DNA from: Siphonodentalium dalli
Lineage: Eukaryota; Mollusca; Scaphopoda; Gadilida; Siphonodentaliidae
Direction of reading: 5' to 3'
Assembly (NCBI GenBank): GCA_032622095.1
Contig: CP136063.1
Span: 67,223,897-67,287,896 of the forward strand
Length of the DNA stretch: 64,000 nt
Part shown: positions 23,835-34,322 of the stretch, one piece after another
Position numbering within the stretch: position 1 is the stretch's first letter
Layout: each line of letters opens with the position of its first letter
The notes under the pieces: model-generated
The model's database searches: none
The model's input: the letters and a program-made list of their open reading frames with translations, nothing else
What the model was told of the DNA's origin: nothing
Made by a program: the position numbers and the translations under genes

Positions 23835-24010
23835 GCCACCCCTCGTGGCATCCTAGGTTATAAGGTGACAATGTCATAAGGTGAACTCCATTAGATCTGA
23901 TGCTGACGTTCATTAATTGTTCGTAAAACCATCTGCATCATCCCCACCTTAATGAAGGCTGTATTGAATATGATAATGGCAGTGGTCATAAGAGGAAGGC
24001 TATAGCATAT
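23835..24010 (+). repeat. Diverged segmental duplication, copy 1
   Basis: TGCTGACGTTCATT, CATCTGCATCATCCCCACCT and TTAATGAAGGCTG, ending in GGTCATAAGAGGA, match 26285-26465 in the same order with moderate divergence. It is an old duplication of unknown class. Confidence 0.6.
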
Positions 24011-24080
24011 TTCAATCTATGAAAAATTATATTTTCCATTTGTACTGACCCCTATTGGATAGAAAGACGATACCGTAACG

Positions 24081-24231
24081 CTTTCTATACTAAATACTCA
24101 TTAATGAGTAGTTCCATAAGTTCGACAAACGACCACATTTCCAACATCCCTCCGGGTGACTAATAAACCCTTCTAATATAATCTGCTATATATCTGAGTG
24201 GTAGAATCCATTTAGTATAGAAATGGTTAAG
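24081..24231. mobile_element. Family J short copy
   Basis: The inverted ends TTTCTATACTAAAT (24081) and ATTTAGTATAGAAA (24211-24224) define a ~150 bp element. Longer relatives are at 37531-38519 and 56366-62480. The family typically has CCCTTTCTATACTAAAT ends with TTAA, resembling piggyBac-type termini. Confidence 0.65.
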
Positions 24232-24261
24232 TTTCAAACAAAACACTGTTTCTATCGTCAT

Positions 24262-25040
24262 AAATTTAGAGCTCTTTGCAGCACAGGCCCCTGGGGATAA
24301 AATTCCAGATATACCAATATATACTAGACCAGTGACCAGGATCACAAGTCCGATTTTGGGAAAAATACACCATCTATCATATTCCTCATGGATTCTCAAA
24401 ATAATTCATCTCAGACACAATACATTTCTATGTGCCTTATTTATTGCCCATAAAATTTCCTTTCTTTTGATGTATAATTCGATCAAATGATGGGAAGTCG
24501 AGATATCGTACCAAAAACTTGCAAAATCTACTGCAAATTTTGGAGTAAAACGGGTCATAAGAGCCCCTGTCTGCTTATTATCCTCAATAATTCAAGACAA
24601 TTGTCAACTCAGCCGAAATATGCCCCAGTGTATGTTGTAGGGCATAAAATTTCCTTTCGTTTGATATATAACTTGAAGGAGTCAATTGATTTGAAGTCGA
24701 CATATAGTGATCATAATAATTGAATTGATATCCATGTATAATCACTACTTTCCGGACAGGGAACTGACGACTGCTTTTTGCAGTAGGTTTCGCTATTGTT
24801 TGATATGATATCTCGACTTCCCTTCATTTGATACTATCGAGTTATCAAAAGAAAGGAAATGAGACACATTGAAATATATTGTGACTGAGATGAACAATTT
24901 TGAGAATCCGTGAGGAATATGATAGATGATGTTGTTTTTACCCAAAATCAGACTTGTGAACCTTGTCACTGGTATAGTATATAATGGTACATCTGATAAT
25001 TTCCTCCAGGGGCCTGTGCTTTGCAGTGAGTCTAAAATTG
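24262..25040. mobile_element. Element P, ~780 bp with ~250 bp inverted ends
   Basis: The left arm (24262-24530) and right arm (24775-25040) are inverted. Shared words include GCACAGGCCCCTGG, ATCTATCATATTCCTCA, GGATTCTCAAAAT, TTTCCTTTCTTTTGAT and GGGAAGTCGAGATATC. The interior adds a further partial repeat of the GGGCATAAAATTTCCTTTC block near 24639. No transposase is present. Confidence 0.75.
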
Positions 25041-25120
25041 ATCTAAATTATCTAAAAACTACTAATTTTACAATAAATATTGATTAGAAATCAGGGACCA
25101 GCCCAGAGGTTTCAAATTGG

Positions 25121-25536
25121 GAGAAATCACTTCTCCCTGTTTGGTTCTTAGCGAGAAATCACTTCTCCCTGTTTGGTTATTAGGGAGAAATCACTTCTCC
25201 CTGTTTGGTTCTTAGCGAGAAATCACTTCTCCCTGTTTCGTTATTAGGGAGAAATCACTTCTCCCTGTTTGGTTCTTAGCGAGAAATCACTTCTCCCTGT
25301 TTCATTATTAGGGAAAAATCACTTCTCCCTGTTTCATTATTAGGGAGAAATCACTTCTCCCTGTTTCATTATTAGGGAGAAATCACTTCTCCCTGTTTCA
25401 TTATTAGGGAGAAATCACTTCTCCCTGTTTCATTATTAGGGAGAAATCACTTCTCCCTGTTTCATTATTAGGGAGAAATCACTTCTCCCTGTTTCATTAT
25501 TAGGGAGAAATCACTTCTCCCTGTTTCATTATTAGG
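25121..25536. repeat. 32 bp minisatellite, 13 units, each a small hairpin
   Basis: Thirteen units of exactly 32 bp start GAGAAATCACTTCTCCCTG. GGGAGAA-ATCAC-TTCTCCC forms a stem in each unit. Early units alternate two variants (GGTTCTTAGC and GTTATTAGG types, a 64 bp period), while the last eight are nearly uniform (CATTATTAGG). The repeats are contiguous without spacers, so this is not a CRISPR array. Confidence 0.95.
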
Positions 25537-25831
25537 GAGAAGTAACATTATGGCTGAAGTTCTCATTACACTGTTTACACCCCAAAATCACCGTTCTGTG
25601 CTACAATAAGTATCATGCAACACAAGCCTATTTATAAAACAATTGTAGTCAGTAAGATCACCATTTTATCACATAATTAACCCACAAAACCAGCTTCATA
25701 ATTATTGGTAAGACACGTGTGATGACATCACGCCATTATTTAAATGACTTGCGATTTTTTGCTGAAGTTTATGATTGTTGTTTTCGATGAATACTTCGCA
25801 TTGCTTCGCGATTATTTGATCATGTGATAAA

Positions 25832-25980
25832 AGGTATCTCAAACTCATTCTATTTTATATGTAATTTATCAACCTCGTCCACTAAGTTCTATTTGAGCCT
25901 CGGTAAACCGTGGCTCAAATCGAGTTTAGTGAACTCGGTTGATAAATTCCGTATAAAATAGCAACTCATGTGAGATCCTC
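25832..25980. mobile_element. Imperfect palindrome M (~150 bp)
   Basis: One large imperfect stem-loop: ATCTCAAACTCATTCTATTTT at the left pairs with AAAATAGCAACTCATGTGAGAT at the right. TTTATCAACC pairs with GGTTGATAAA, and TTTGAGCC with GGCTCAAA, around a TAAA loop near 25905. It is probably a MITE remnant. Confidence 0.65.
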
Positions 25981-26284
25981 TATATAATCAGTAAATATTA
26001 ATTAAATAGGCTGATGGGATGTATGCATACTGGTATATATGAGAGAGAAGTCACTTCTAAGTTCTTACTGGGTCAAAATTAGGTATAAGTGGCACATATT
26101 AGAGATAAGATGTCTCCCAAGTCGCACTCTAGGCGGTCCCTTTTAGAAATTGAAAATATGAGAAAAACCTCAGCCAATTTTCAAAGTGAAATGTCCAGAT
26201 ATGAAATGATCTGCTGAAATATTTGTCTTTATGTACGGAGGATTAAAATCGAACCCCACTCTCTTCATCCCCCATCTCCATTGC
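25981..26284. other. No recognised feature
   Basis: AT-rich sequence with no ORF or repeat match that I can support. Confidence 0.45.
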
Positions 26285-26465
26285 TATGCCGCCATCCCTC
26301 ACCCTCGCAGCATCCCAGATTATTAGGGGCAATATCTACAGTGAGCTGTGTTGCTGACGTTCATTGTTAATAAATCCATCAGCATCATTCCCATCTTAAT
26401 GAAAGCTGAAGTGAGAAGATAACCTGGTGGTCAGAAGAGAGGATGATACAATATTTATAGCACAC
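26285..26465 (+). repeat. Diverged segmental duplication, copy 2
   Basis: The partner of 23835-24010. A second small duplication follows: ACAGCCTCCGACTATATACA and TGTCAACAGGAATTACTG at 26622-26661 recur at 28367-28404. Confidence 0.55.
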
Positions 26466-26659
26466 GCCAATACACCAAACCCATACATCACTCAACGCCA
26501 CAACTCTCATACTAAATGGATGTGAAGGAGAGATGGATGGGCAAAAACTATGATAAGCCCTTCAATGACGGAATACTCGATGATGGGTAGTTACTTGATT
26601 ATTGGTACACATGTAGTGTACAGACAGCCTCCGACTATATACATGTCAACAGGAATTAC

Positions 26660-27225
26660 TGTTGTGGGGGAGTATACTTGAATCAGCTTGTCCGTCCGTC
26701 ATCTGTCCATTGTCCGTCGTCTGTGGTCACACATTTGTCTGGAGTTTTTCTCAGTCGTTTCTTGATAATTTTCCATTAAACTTGGCACAGACATCAACCC
26801 CCATGGGAACCTGTGCACTTACGATTATGATGTCTGTCTGACTTTTTTTGGTTGAGTTATCCCGCTTTTTTTACTTAGAAATTTTTTTGTAACATGCATA
26901 ATTTTGTCTGAGCTTTTATTCCTACATTTTTCGGTCAATGTTTTTGAAACTTGGCACATATATTTAGTACCATGGGAACCTGTGCACCTGCTATTATGAC
27001 GTTTGTCTGACTTCTTTTTTTGTGGAGTTATTCCCCTTTTTCGACTTGGAACATTTTCTCAACTTGCATAATTTTGTCCGAGCTTTTTCTCCTAGATTTT
27101 TCGGTCAATAGGTTTAGGATTAGGGTTGTGCATCTGCAATGGGAATCTGTTATTTTATCATTTAACTAAATGTTTACTGACATGTGACAAATCTTAGTGT
27201 TTTAAAAACACAGGGGGGGGGACTC
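26660..27225 (+). repeat. TCCG-headed tandem repeat family N, copy 1
   Basis: It begins GGGGGAGTATACTTGAATCA, then a TCCGTCCGTC-type microsatellite. Units of about 170-180 bp follow with CTTGGCAC, CATGGGAACCTGTGCAC, ATTATGACG and ATAATTTTGTC-GAGCTTTT, ending in ACAGGGGGGGG. It is non-coding. Larger copies are at 35815 and 51185. Confidence 0.75.
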
Positions 27226-27459
27226 TGATTTTGCAAACCTTAAATATTACACACCATCGACCACTTTAACTGTCTAATAAGAGAAATTTAAAGTTCTTCT
27301 GAAGAAAAAATATTAATTTATTGTTATTTATCACCATTGTTGCTACAGAAAGCCAATTTTCGGACAATAATATGTCAAGGTAATATCTAGTATCGCCGCT
27401 TCGTCTTTCTTTTAAGTTGAGAGGTGTATGCAAAAAAATTCCGAACACAATATGTGCCT

Positions 27460-27683
27460 TTAACCCTTTGAGTGCCAGGTCCTATTTTTGTATCGACCCA
27501 TATACCCTGTGCCAATGCATTCTCTTATATATGCGAGTCGACCATAGGTCGCCTCGCATATATAAGAGAATGCATTGGCCTAACCCAAAAAAAAAAAAAT
27601 TCATGTTTTTATTTTTTTTTAGGGTACTCTACAGACCATAAATTAGGGCCAATGAGATCGGCCCCTGCCACTAAAAGGGTTAA
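27460..27683. mobile_element. piggyBac-type MITE D, copy 1, with one C hairpin
   Basis: Ends are TTAA-CCCTTTGAGTGCCAGG and the complement of the form CCTGCCACTAAAAGGG-TTAA (27680-27683). TTAA target duplication with a CCCTTT-NNN-TGCCA terminus is characteristic of piggyBac. The hairpin C at 27511-27579 is in forward orientation; no second hairpin is present, so it is a deletion form. Confidence 0.85.
27511..27579 (+). repeat. Hairpin module C, forward
   Basis: Identical in plan to 14809-14877, with outer flank ATACCCTGT and inner flank CTAACCC. Confidence 0.9.
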
Positions 27684-27969
27684 CTATTTTATATTTAGGT
27701 GTCACAAGTGAGAAAGTAGGCCAGGGCATGGAAGAGTACACTCTCCCATGTCCTGGATTGAGAGAATGATTGCTGTATGCATTTTGTCTCTTCATCCTTT
27801 GTTATTCTCTATTCTCAATAAACAAATTAAAAAAAAAAAAACTTATGAAATTGTGCCCAGTCTGAGCCATGACCAATGGATTATAGAGGGAATCCCATGA
27901 ATAACAGAAATAAAACCTTTATGAGGGTTCCAGAGATGTAACTCTGATCAGATTATCCAGTGATATATA

Positions 27970-28178
27970 CAGTAATGCCCTAAGTAATGACTCCTTAACC
28001 ACAGCAGAATTATGGGTTTTTCAGGATTTAGTCGGAAATATGGCTTGTTGCCATTCATCGGAAAGCTCTCATTGAGAGCTTTCCGATGAATGGCAACAAG
28101 CCATATTTCCGACTAAATCCTGAAAAGTTGCCCATAATTCTTCTGTGGTTAAGGAGTCGATTACTTAGGGCATTACTG
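27970..28178. mobile_element. MITE family A, full palindromic copy
   Basis: It has TA-flanked ends CAGTAATGCCCTAAGTAATG and complement, and a centre GAAAGCTCTCATTGAGAGC. A small deletion removes part of GGGTAACTTTTC in the left arm. Confidence 0.85.
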
Positions 28179-28570
28179 TATATTATGTTCATGGATTATC
28201 CATGGCATTTCAAAGAGGCGGCCATTGAAGTTGAGTGAACTATAGTGAAGGGTTATAGTATTTAGAGTGCCACTTGACCATTCGCTCTAATGTAAGCCTT
28301 AATGATAGGTAGCATGTGGTATATAAGTTAGCTTTGTTGGTGGGTGATTTAACATGGAGTGTGTAGACAGCCTCCAACCATATACATGTCAACAGGAATT
28401 ACTGCAGGCTTCAATTAACATGGAAAAGAAAAAATGCTGAAAAGAATAAAAGATTGTGTATATTTTCTTTAAATCAGGGACCAGGGGCGTATAGCCAGGT
28501 TTCCTTGGTAGGGGAGCCTAGCCATATATTGGGGTCCTGGCTAGTCATACACTATGACGATACAATAATA
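28179..28570. other. Unassigned, with one short duplicate
   Basis: It contains the 28367-28404 copy of the ACAGCCTCC...GGAATTACTG duplicate and a fragment GGACCAGGGGCGTATAGCCA typical of the start of a transposon-derived repeat. No gene is seen. Confidence 0.4.
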
Positions 28571-29034
28571 TATGTGACCCGCCATATCAAATCCAGTCGG
28601 AAGTAGGGATTTTTTTTACCCTGTGCCAATGCATTCTCTTATATATGCGAGTCGACCATAGGTCGCCTCGCATATATAAGAGAATGCATTGGCCTAACAA
28701 TTTTTTACAATTTTAATAATTTGTTCTTGTATGCTTTAACAATTTTATAATTTCACCCATACAGAGCCCCAGACAAACATGAGCAGACGACACTCTTCTA
28801 TATGCTTCTATATATGTGTGGGGCTCCCTGCAGGGTAATGGCTGTTTTTTATTTTATGTCCTAAAAATTGTAAGAAACATTTATTTTAAAAACATGATAA
28901 AAAATTGTTTTAGGCTATGCATTCTCGTATATATGCGAGGCGACCTATGGTCGACTCGCATATATAAGAGAATGCATTGGCACAGGGTAAAAAAATCCTG
29001 ACTTACGACTGGATTTGATATGGCGGGTCACATA
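28571..29034. mobile_element. TIR element G, complete copy, paired C hairpins
   Basis: Ends TATGTGACCCGCCATATC and the complement at 29017-29034 are perfectly inverted, continuing AAATCCAGTCG. C hairpins at 28625-28693 (forward) and 28914-28981 (reverse, one base shorter) flank a 220 bp linker almost identical to that in 14878-15095. It lacks coding capacity. Confidence 0.88.
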
Positions 29035-29225
29035 TTACATATATTTTGTCGACGTCCCGTATGACTATGGTCCTGGCATGAATGGGTAACAACATTGGGG
29101 TAATTTGTTTGCATAATTTATAATTCTCCAGAAGTGAATGTCGGCTGTTTAGTGGCAAAATCTTATCTTTTTGCTAGTTTCGGATTTATCTCTGATTAAA
29201 AAGTTGTTTGCGAATTGCCCATGGT

Positions 29226-29297
29226 GAACCCTTTCAGTGTTAAGTCCAAGGAAATATGGGTTGATACAAAAATCAGACTTGGCACTGAAAGGGTTAA
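29226..29297. mobile_element. Minimal piggyBac-type D element (~70 bp)
   Basis: It joins CCCTTTCAGTG (29230) to GGCACTGAAAGGG-TTAA (29294-29297) with only GTTGATACAAAAATCAGAC between. These are the two D termini with the interior deleted. Confidence 0.7.
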
Positions 29298-29409
29298 AGC
29301 AACTGGTATATTGAAAACAGAAAACACATATATTTCAACAAATATATAGTACCTTAGGATCCCAGACATTTATGATTTTGATTTGAATTTTACATTAATG
29401 TTGAGATTC

Positions 29410-30159
29410 TTAACCCTTGGAACCCGGAATACCGGTCCAATCCTTATGTTCCTATATCCCGGGAGACCGGAATACCGGTCCGGAAATCAGACGATATTTG
29501 ACACGAAATTACAGCTCAATAAACGCACATATCAACTAGAGTTGTACTTCTACTTTGCACAGACGTGTCACATGTTTACCCATGTGACTTTTATCGACAA
29601 ACTGATGACAGAGGGTTTGTTTCTTTGCGCATGCACAGAGGCCTATTTCGAGAAAAAAACCTGCTTTTTATCGTTGGAAAAGGGGAAGTATTTCGTTAGA
29701 AATTTCGCGATCAAAGCCCAAATTAACTAGAATAGTGCTTCTATACTTTGCGCGCATGAGTGCATGATGTTCATACCTCTGATTTTAGCAGCCAAATTGG
29801 AAACAGGGGGTCTGTTTCTTCGTGCAAGCACACAGGTGCATTTTGAGAAACGCCTTCTATTGTAGGCAAAGAATTTCGTTTTAAATATATAGCGCGACCA
29901 AAGGAAGCCGCAATATATCTATATACATATACATGTATATTGAACGTGGAATAGACTGTCTCGTTGAAATACATTGTGACATATTTCACCGCACACTTGT
30001 TCAGTTAGCATAGTAGATTGCCGTATAGTTGAGCATGTATACATGTATATACGTCCCAATTAAGAGCTTTATGAGTTACGTCGTCGGAACACTATATAAC
30101 GTCAGGCGCCTCAGGTTGGGGTTATTTAACGTTCAGGACGTCGGGGTTCAAAGGGTTAA
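29410..30159. mobile_element. TTAA-flanked element E (~750 bp)
   Basis: The left end is TTAA-CCCTTGGAACCCGGAATACC (29410); the right end, complement, is TTAA-CCCTTTGAACCCCGACG (30159). The short shared terminus CCCTT-GAACCC with TTAA fits a piggyBac-type non-autonomous element different from D. A second GGAGACCGGAATACCGGTCC block sits at 29461. The 115-codon ORF at 29383-29730 shows no recognisable domain. Confidence 0.6.
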
Positions 30160-30387
30160 AGCAGTATTGAACTCAATTAAATTGCCATTCGAGCCTGTTA
30201 CTAGTTCAGATCATGTACTTTTTATGGCAGTTATTCATTTTCACTCTATTTGTATATTTGCTGAGAATTCTCTTCCCAAAATTTCCCTTCTAAAACTATG
30301 AATCATATCTGTTTGACATTTTAATGGTTATAATTATAATATGCTTGATGTTGTCTTCATATAGATTCCTTCATGTGGTGTACATGC

Positions 30388-30590
30388 TTAACCCTTTGAG
30401 TGCCAGGGGCCGATTTCATCGGCCCTAAACCTACAAAATAAGTCTGTTAAAGAATATAAGAATAAATTATTAAAATTGTAAAAAAAAAAAATGTTAGGCC
30501 AATGCATTCTCTTATATATGCGAGGCGACCTATGGTCGACTCGCATATATAAGAGAATGCATTGGCACAGGGTATATGGGTTCTGTTTAT
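30388..30590. mobile_element. piggyBac-type MITE D, copy 3, right end replaced
   Basis: It begins TTAA-CCCTTTGAGTGCCAGG and GGCCGATTTCATCGGCCC, then the C linker TCTGTTAAAGAATATAAG, then hairpin C reverse at 30498-30566 and CACAGGGTATATGGGTT. It then diverges, so the right TIR is missing. Confidence 0.75.
30498..30566 (-). repeat. Hairpin module C, reverse
   Basis: Centre GGCGACCTATGGTCGA; outer flank CACAGGGTATA; inner flank TGTTAG. Confidence 0.9.
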
Positions 30591-30771
30591 GTTCATCGAA
30601 ACTTTCCACCTCCTGACATAGCTCAGGCATGGAAACCCCTTAACACTAGAACTGCATAGAAGGTCATTTTTCAATCCGGTCTTATTTTGAGAATTTTTTT
30701 TTTTTTTAGTTTGGCAAAAGTTTTAGATATAAAAAATAACATAATAAACAATCTATTTCTAGAAGTCTTTC

Positions 30772-31078
30772 TTATTCATCCCGAATGGTTGAAGCGTTCT
30801 CAGTTGGTACATCCAGTTGATCTCCGCTGATTTCCTCTTCATTTTTTGAGGAATATGTCTCTGGGTCAGTTTTCAGGACATATATAACTTGGTATTTTAA
30901 GTTGACTGGGTGTTTTGTTATACGGAAGTGGTCAGCTACTGTGGTGTCCTTTTATGAAGGTCCCACAAACCTGTGATTGGTTAGGGATCCTTGCTCTGAC
31001 CAGAATATCCTTCAAGTTGGGATTTTTTCTATGGGCCAGTAAGGGTGGATCAGAAAAAAGTTTTCTGCACCTGTGGGA
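30772..31078 (-). pseudogene. Penelope-like (RT/GIY-YIG) element remnant
   Basis: On the minus strand, 31078-30973 encodes PPLLAHRKNPNLKDILVRAR. This motif lies after the reverse transcriptase and before the GIY-YIG endonuclease in Penelope-like proteins. After a frameshift, 30953-30772 encodes KDTTVADHF and HPVNLKYQVIYVLKTD. This resembles the segment near the end of the GIY-YIG domain (xDTPVAxHF...H...L...VI). It ends in an acidic tail and stop at 30772. The RT palm and the GIY-YIG catalytic core are missing, so it is a C-terminal relic. Confidence 0.5.
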
Positions 31079-31082
31079 CACT

Positions 31083-31361
31083 TTAAGTAGCGGACAACGA
31101 TGTCTCTGATTTTGAGATAAATTTTCTGGGACGTTTTGGTCCGTTATCTTCTGTCATGGAAACATCACTAATGTTCCTTTTTCGTGAATCTGTCTGACGC
31201 ACAACTGTTGTGGCCGAGTCATTATCAGTCAAGCTGAATAGCGAACTGGATTCACTAGGCATGCTGACGCTCGATTCTGTGGATGAAAGGTTGTTAGCCA
31301 TCACAGCCATCTTTGTGCATTTGCACTTGTTAATTATAAAAGTTTTAGATATATTGCCCAA
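31083..31361 (-). CDS. Ser/Thr-rich 92-residue ORF upstream of the Penelope-like remnant
   Basis: The frame runs from an ATG at 31361 and is rich in Ser/Thr (SSTESSVSMPSESSSLF) with a basic patch RKRN...GPKRPRK that could be a nuclear localisation signal. It ends five bases before the Penelope-like block on the same strand. It could be the leftover of an upstream coding segment of that element fused by deletion, or a host exon. I recognise no domain and see no splice signal that decides between them. Confidence 0.3.
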   Translation of the reverse strand: MGNISKTFIINKCKCTKMAVMANNLSSTESSVSMPSESSSLFSLTDNDSATTVVRQTDSRKRNISDVSMTEDNGPKRPRKFISKSETSLSAT

Positions 31362-31465
31362 AATGATTTTCTAGGCCCACAGACCATGTGAGACATCGGT
31401 TTAATCGTCGGTTAAATCATCGGTGTTTCCACTCAGTAGTTTTTGTGTTCCTCATACTCTACTCT

Positions 31466-32335
31466 CAGGGCCTGATCCAGGTTTTATTTGGGGACACCTC
31501 CCGATGACCGAAGATCATCGCCGACTGCCAAAGGCAGGAACTGGGGAAAGTATGAGAGGGGTTGCCCCTCTCATTGGGGCGGTCTGGGGGGTCTCCACCG
31601 GGAATTTTTTTGAAATTTCAATGCTCTGAGAGTGATCTTGGGCATATCTGAAGGATGATTTTCATTTTTTAACCAACGAGAATTTTATACTTTCAGTAGC
31701 TATTAATATGACCAGAGTCACTTAAGCTAGAAAACAAAATTCATTTAATTCATGAACTCAATTTATATTTATACACAAAAGAAAAGACACAATGAACCAA
31801 CATATTGATTTCAACTTACAAGATAACATTGTTTTTAACAGAATTAAACAAACACACATAATGATAAGATTAATATATTATCATAATAATGCATAATATA
31901 ATTTTATAATCTAATAATGTATAATATGCCCCACTGTATGACTGAGATGAAAAAGATAGAATGAACAGTCTTGCAACATTTTTCATTATTTCTTATTTCT
32001 AGGTTTGTAGTTAAACACTCTCAAAATTATGTTGTGTTCTATTTGTTTCCAATTGATATACCGGTATATGTTAGGGCCCTAGTAATTAGAACTAATCTCT
32101 ACGTTAATTATTCATTTGGTATTATGAGATCCCACCTGATAACCAGGTTGATTTGATCAAATTGTCACTGTTCCTATACTGTATTGTGTAATTACAGTAT
32201 GATTCCAACTGTTAAACTTAAATCTTTTTGTAAACTTAAATGTCTTATGTCAATATATATAAATACATAAATGATGTGTATCTTGTTATAATATGAATTG
32301 GGACCTGAGTCGAAAACGGGCTGGGTCAGGCCCTG
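31466..32335. mobile_element. TIR element T (~870 bp)
   Basis: The ends CAGGGCCTGATCCAG and, complement, CAGGGCCTGACCCAG are inverted. ACTCT is repeated directly on both flanks (31461-31465 and 32336-32340). The sequence near the left end (GGGGCGGTCTGGGGGGTCTC, then AATTTTTTTGAAATTTC) is typical of non-coding transposon ends in invertebrates. CAGGG termini suggest hAT affinity, but only 5 bp of duplication are visible rather than 8. Confidence 0.65.
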
Positions 32336-32340
32336 ACTCT

Positions 32341-32999
32341 GCACCTGTTAACCTTTAGGGATTGATTCGATTCCCCTGATAATTGTGGGTGGATATTTAT
32401 TAGGTACATGTTGATCAATACATCTCACCTTGACCTCATGTAGGAACTAGTCTAATTACCTTAGCATGGTAACCAGATATGTCATAAATATCGAGATATA
32501 TCGTGCTGATATGGGATTGTTCACATATTCCCCCATATAGAGAGAGATATTGATCCACATGAGGAAATGAATGAATTGAGCTGATCCATATCAATTTCCT
32601 GCCATGATAGACCACGGGGACCTTTGTAGAAATAAAATGTTTTATAATATATACAATAAATAAAGAAGAGGATGGCAACTAGCGGTACCTAAGATCGTGA
32701 TAGCGTTGAAATTCTGACTTTATACATATATATAGCATCGATTATGGCCTGATAAATGGCATTGAATATACTCCGAGCATGACTAGTATCAAGCAACTAG
32801 GATTTTATGAAGAAAAAAAACCCATAGTCAGTGGAATCTTCTCATCGGCACATGTACTCACTATTATAAAAGCCCAAATTTATGTTTATGCAAAATACAT
32901 GCAAGAATTGAAAAAAATCTTTTGCATAGCATTATTTTACAATCGGTTAGAATTGTTGACATGGTAAATACGTTATAATAAAGTACAGTATTGAGGGGG
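32341..32999. other. No recognised feature
   Basis: Mixed sequence with an 80-codon minus-strand ORF (32436-32678) that I cannot assign. The part at 32395-32620 is less AT-biased and repeat-free, so could hold conserved non-coding sequence, but I cannot test this. Confidence 0.4.
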
Positions 33000-33402
33000 T
33001 TAAGAGGGAGGTAAAGTGGTAACATTTGAATGGAGAATTCAGTGTTAATTTTCGGGAAAAGTTTACTCAATACTTATAAAGTGCAGAAGACCACTTTGTG
33101 TCTTGTTGGAAAGTGTGAACATAAGTTTAGTGATAACACAAAGTGGACTTTTTATTTTATTTGCTGACTTTTGATGGAAATATTTGTAAACAATCATGTA
33201 CTGTTGACCTACTTGCTGATAATATCCAAACTGGGTTGAAAATCAATCTTCTGCTCTGCAATGTCACTAGATTAGCATTCAACCTTTTCCAATAAAATAT
33301 GATATGGTCACCTACGCCTTGTAAAGTTTTAGTAAACTTTCCCCAAAAATTAACACTGAATTCCACATCCAAATGTTACCACTTTAATAACCTCCCTCTT
33401 AA
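33000..33402. mobile_element. TTAA-flanked TIR element V (403 bp)
   Basis: TTAA (33000-33003) and TTAA (33399-33402) flank ~65 bp inverted ends. These carry GAGGGAGGT, AAAGTGGTAACATTTG, GAATTCAGTGTTAATTTT and AAGTTTAC, with complements at 33328-33398. The left arm has AGTGGT and the right a small ATA insertion. TTAA suggests piggyBac-like integration, though the GAGGGAGG terminus is atypical. Confidence 0.75.
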
Positions 33403-33979
33403 TTGGGATGTAGTGAAGAAGAAAACCTTGGTCGAGATGCCTTGTACCATGTCATCTCCCCATAAATATCTTCCACCCCCTCCCTGGATATCTTTCCATC
33501 ACTTATGACTAGAATTTGACCATTAGTGTAGCTTGTTGGCACATTCTGAACCATTTCTTGGTCAACACAATCTTATCTTGAGGTCATACACCCATTAAGA
33601 TAACAACAAGTTAATTAGGAAGTATATCAGTGGTAACCGGAACTCAACTTAATTTTCTTTCTGATCATTTGATATGCTCCAATCTCCAGGTTGGCCAAGT
33701 TCTCAGCCATTAAAATGTGCAGATTTGACATATAACATTTTTTCTGACTGTTTAACTGTGAGTTATTGCCCTTGGTGTTGAAAGTGTAAGTTTGTTAAAA
33801 TAAACTAAACAGTGCCGGCTGTTCCATATCTTTCAGCATCTGTGCAAACTGTTGATTTGAATTTCTTCCTGCTGTGGAATTCTCTTGCAAGCTGTCTGCT
33901 CTGCAAAGGAAATTATTCTAAAAATTTGGAACTTTTCTCATGAAAAGCAAGCAAATTGACTCTGTAGCTGCTGCCTATA
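33403..33979. other. No recognised feature
   Basis: Unique-looking sequence. A possible acceptor-like CATATCTTTCAG occurs near 33830, but there is no convincing coding run after it. Confidence 0.4.
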
Positions 33980-34178
33980 CAGTAATGCCCTAAATAATCA
34001 ACTCCTTAACCACAGCAGAATTATGGGTAATTTTTCAGGATTTAGTTGGAAATATTGCTTGATGCCATTCACTGAGAGCTTTCCGATGAATGGCATCAAG
34101 CCATATTTCCGACTAAATCCTGAAAAATTACCCATAATTCTGCTGTGTTTAAGGAGTCGATTATTTAGGGCATTACTG
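33980..34178. mobile_element. MITE family A, full palindromic copy
   Basis: TA-flanked CAGTAATGCCCTAAATAATC and complement; the left arm lacks the GAAAGCTCTC end so the loop is asymmetric (CACTGAGAGC). It has no coding capacity. Confidence 0.85.
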
Positions 34179-34322
34179 TACTTTGGATGGTAAATTCTGG
34201 TCCACACAACTTGAGCAGCGGATTTTTCTCTGAATTTGTGTTGGCAGAAATAAAATTAATTCCCTGAAACTTGTAAAAAGTTTACAATTGACCAATATTT
34301 AAAACGATGTGGAACACTCAGA

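Noticed and set aside
25121-25536. CRISPR-like array of 32 bp palindromic repeats
   Set aside because: Repeats are contiguous with no spacers, the window is eukaryotic, and no cas genes are present.
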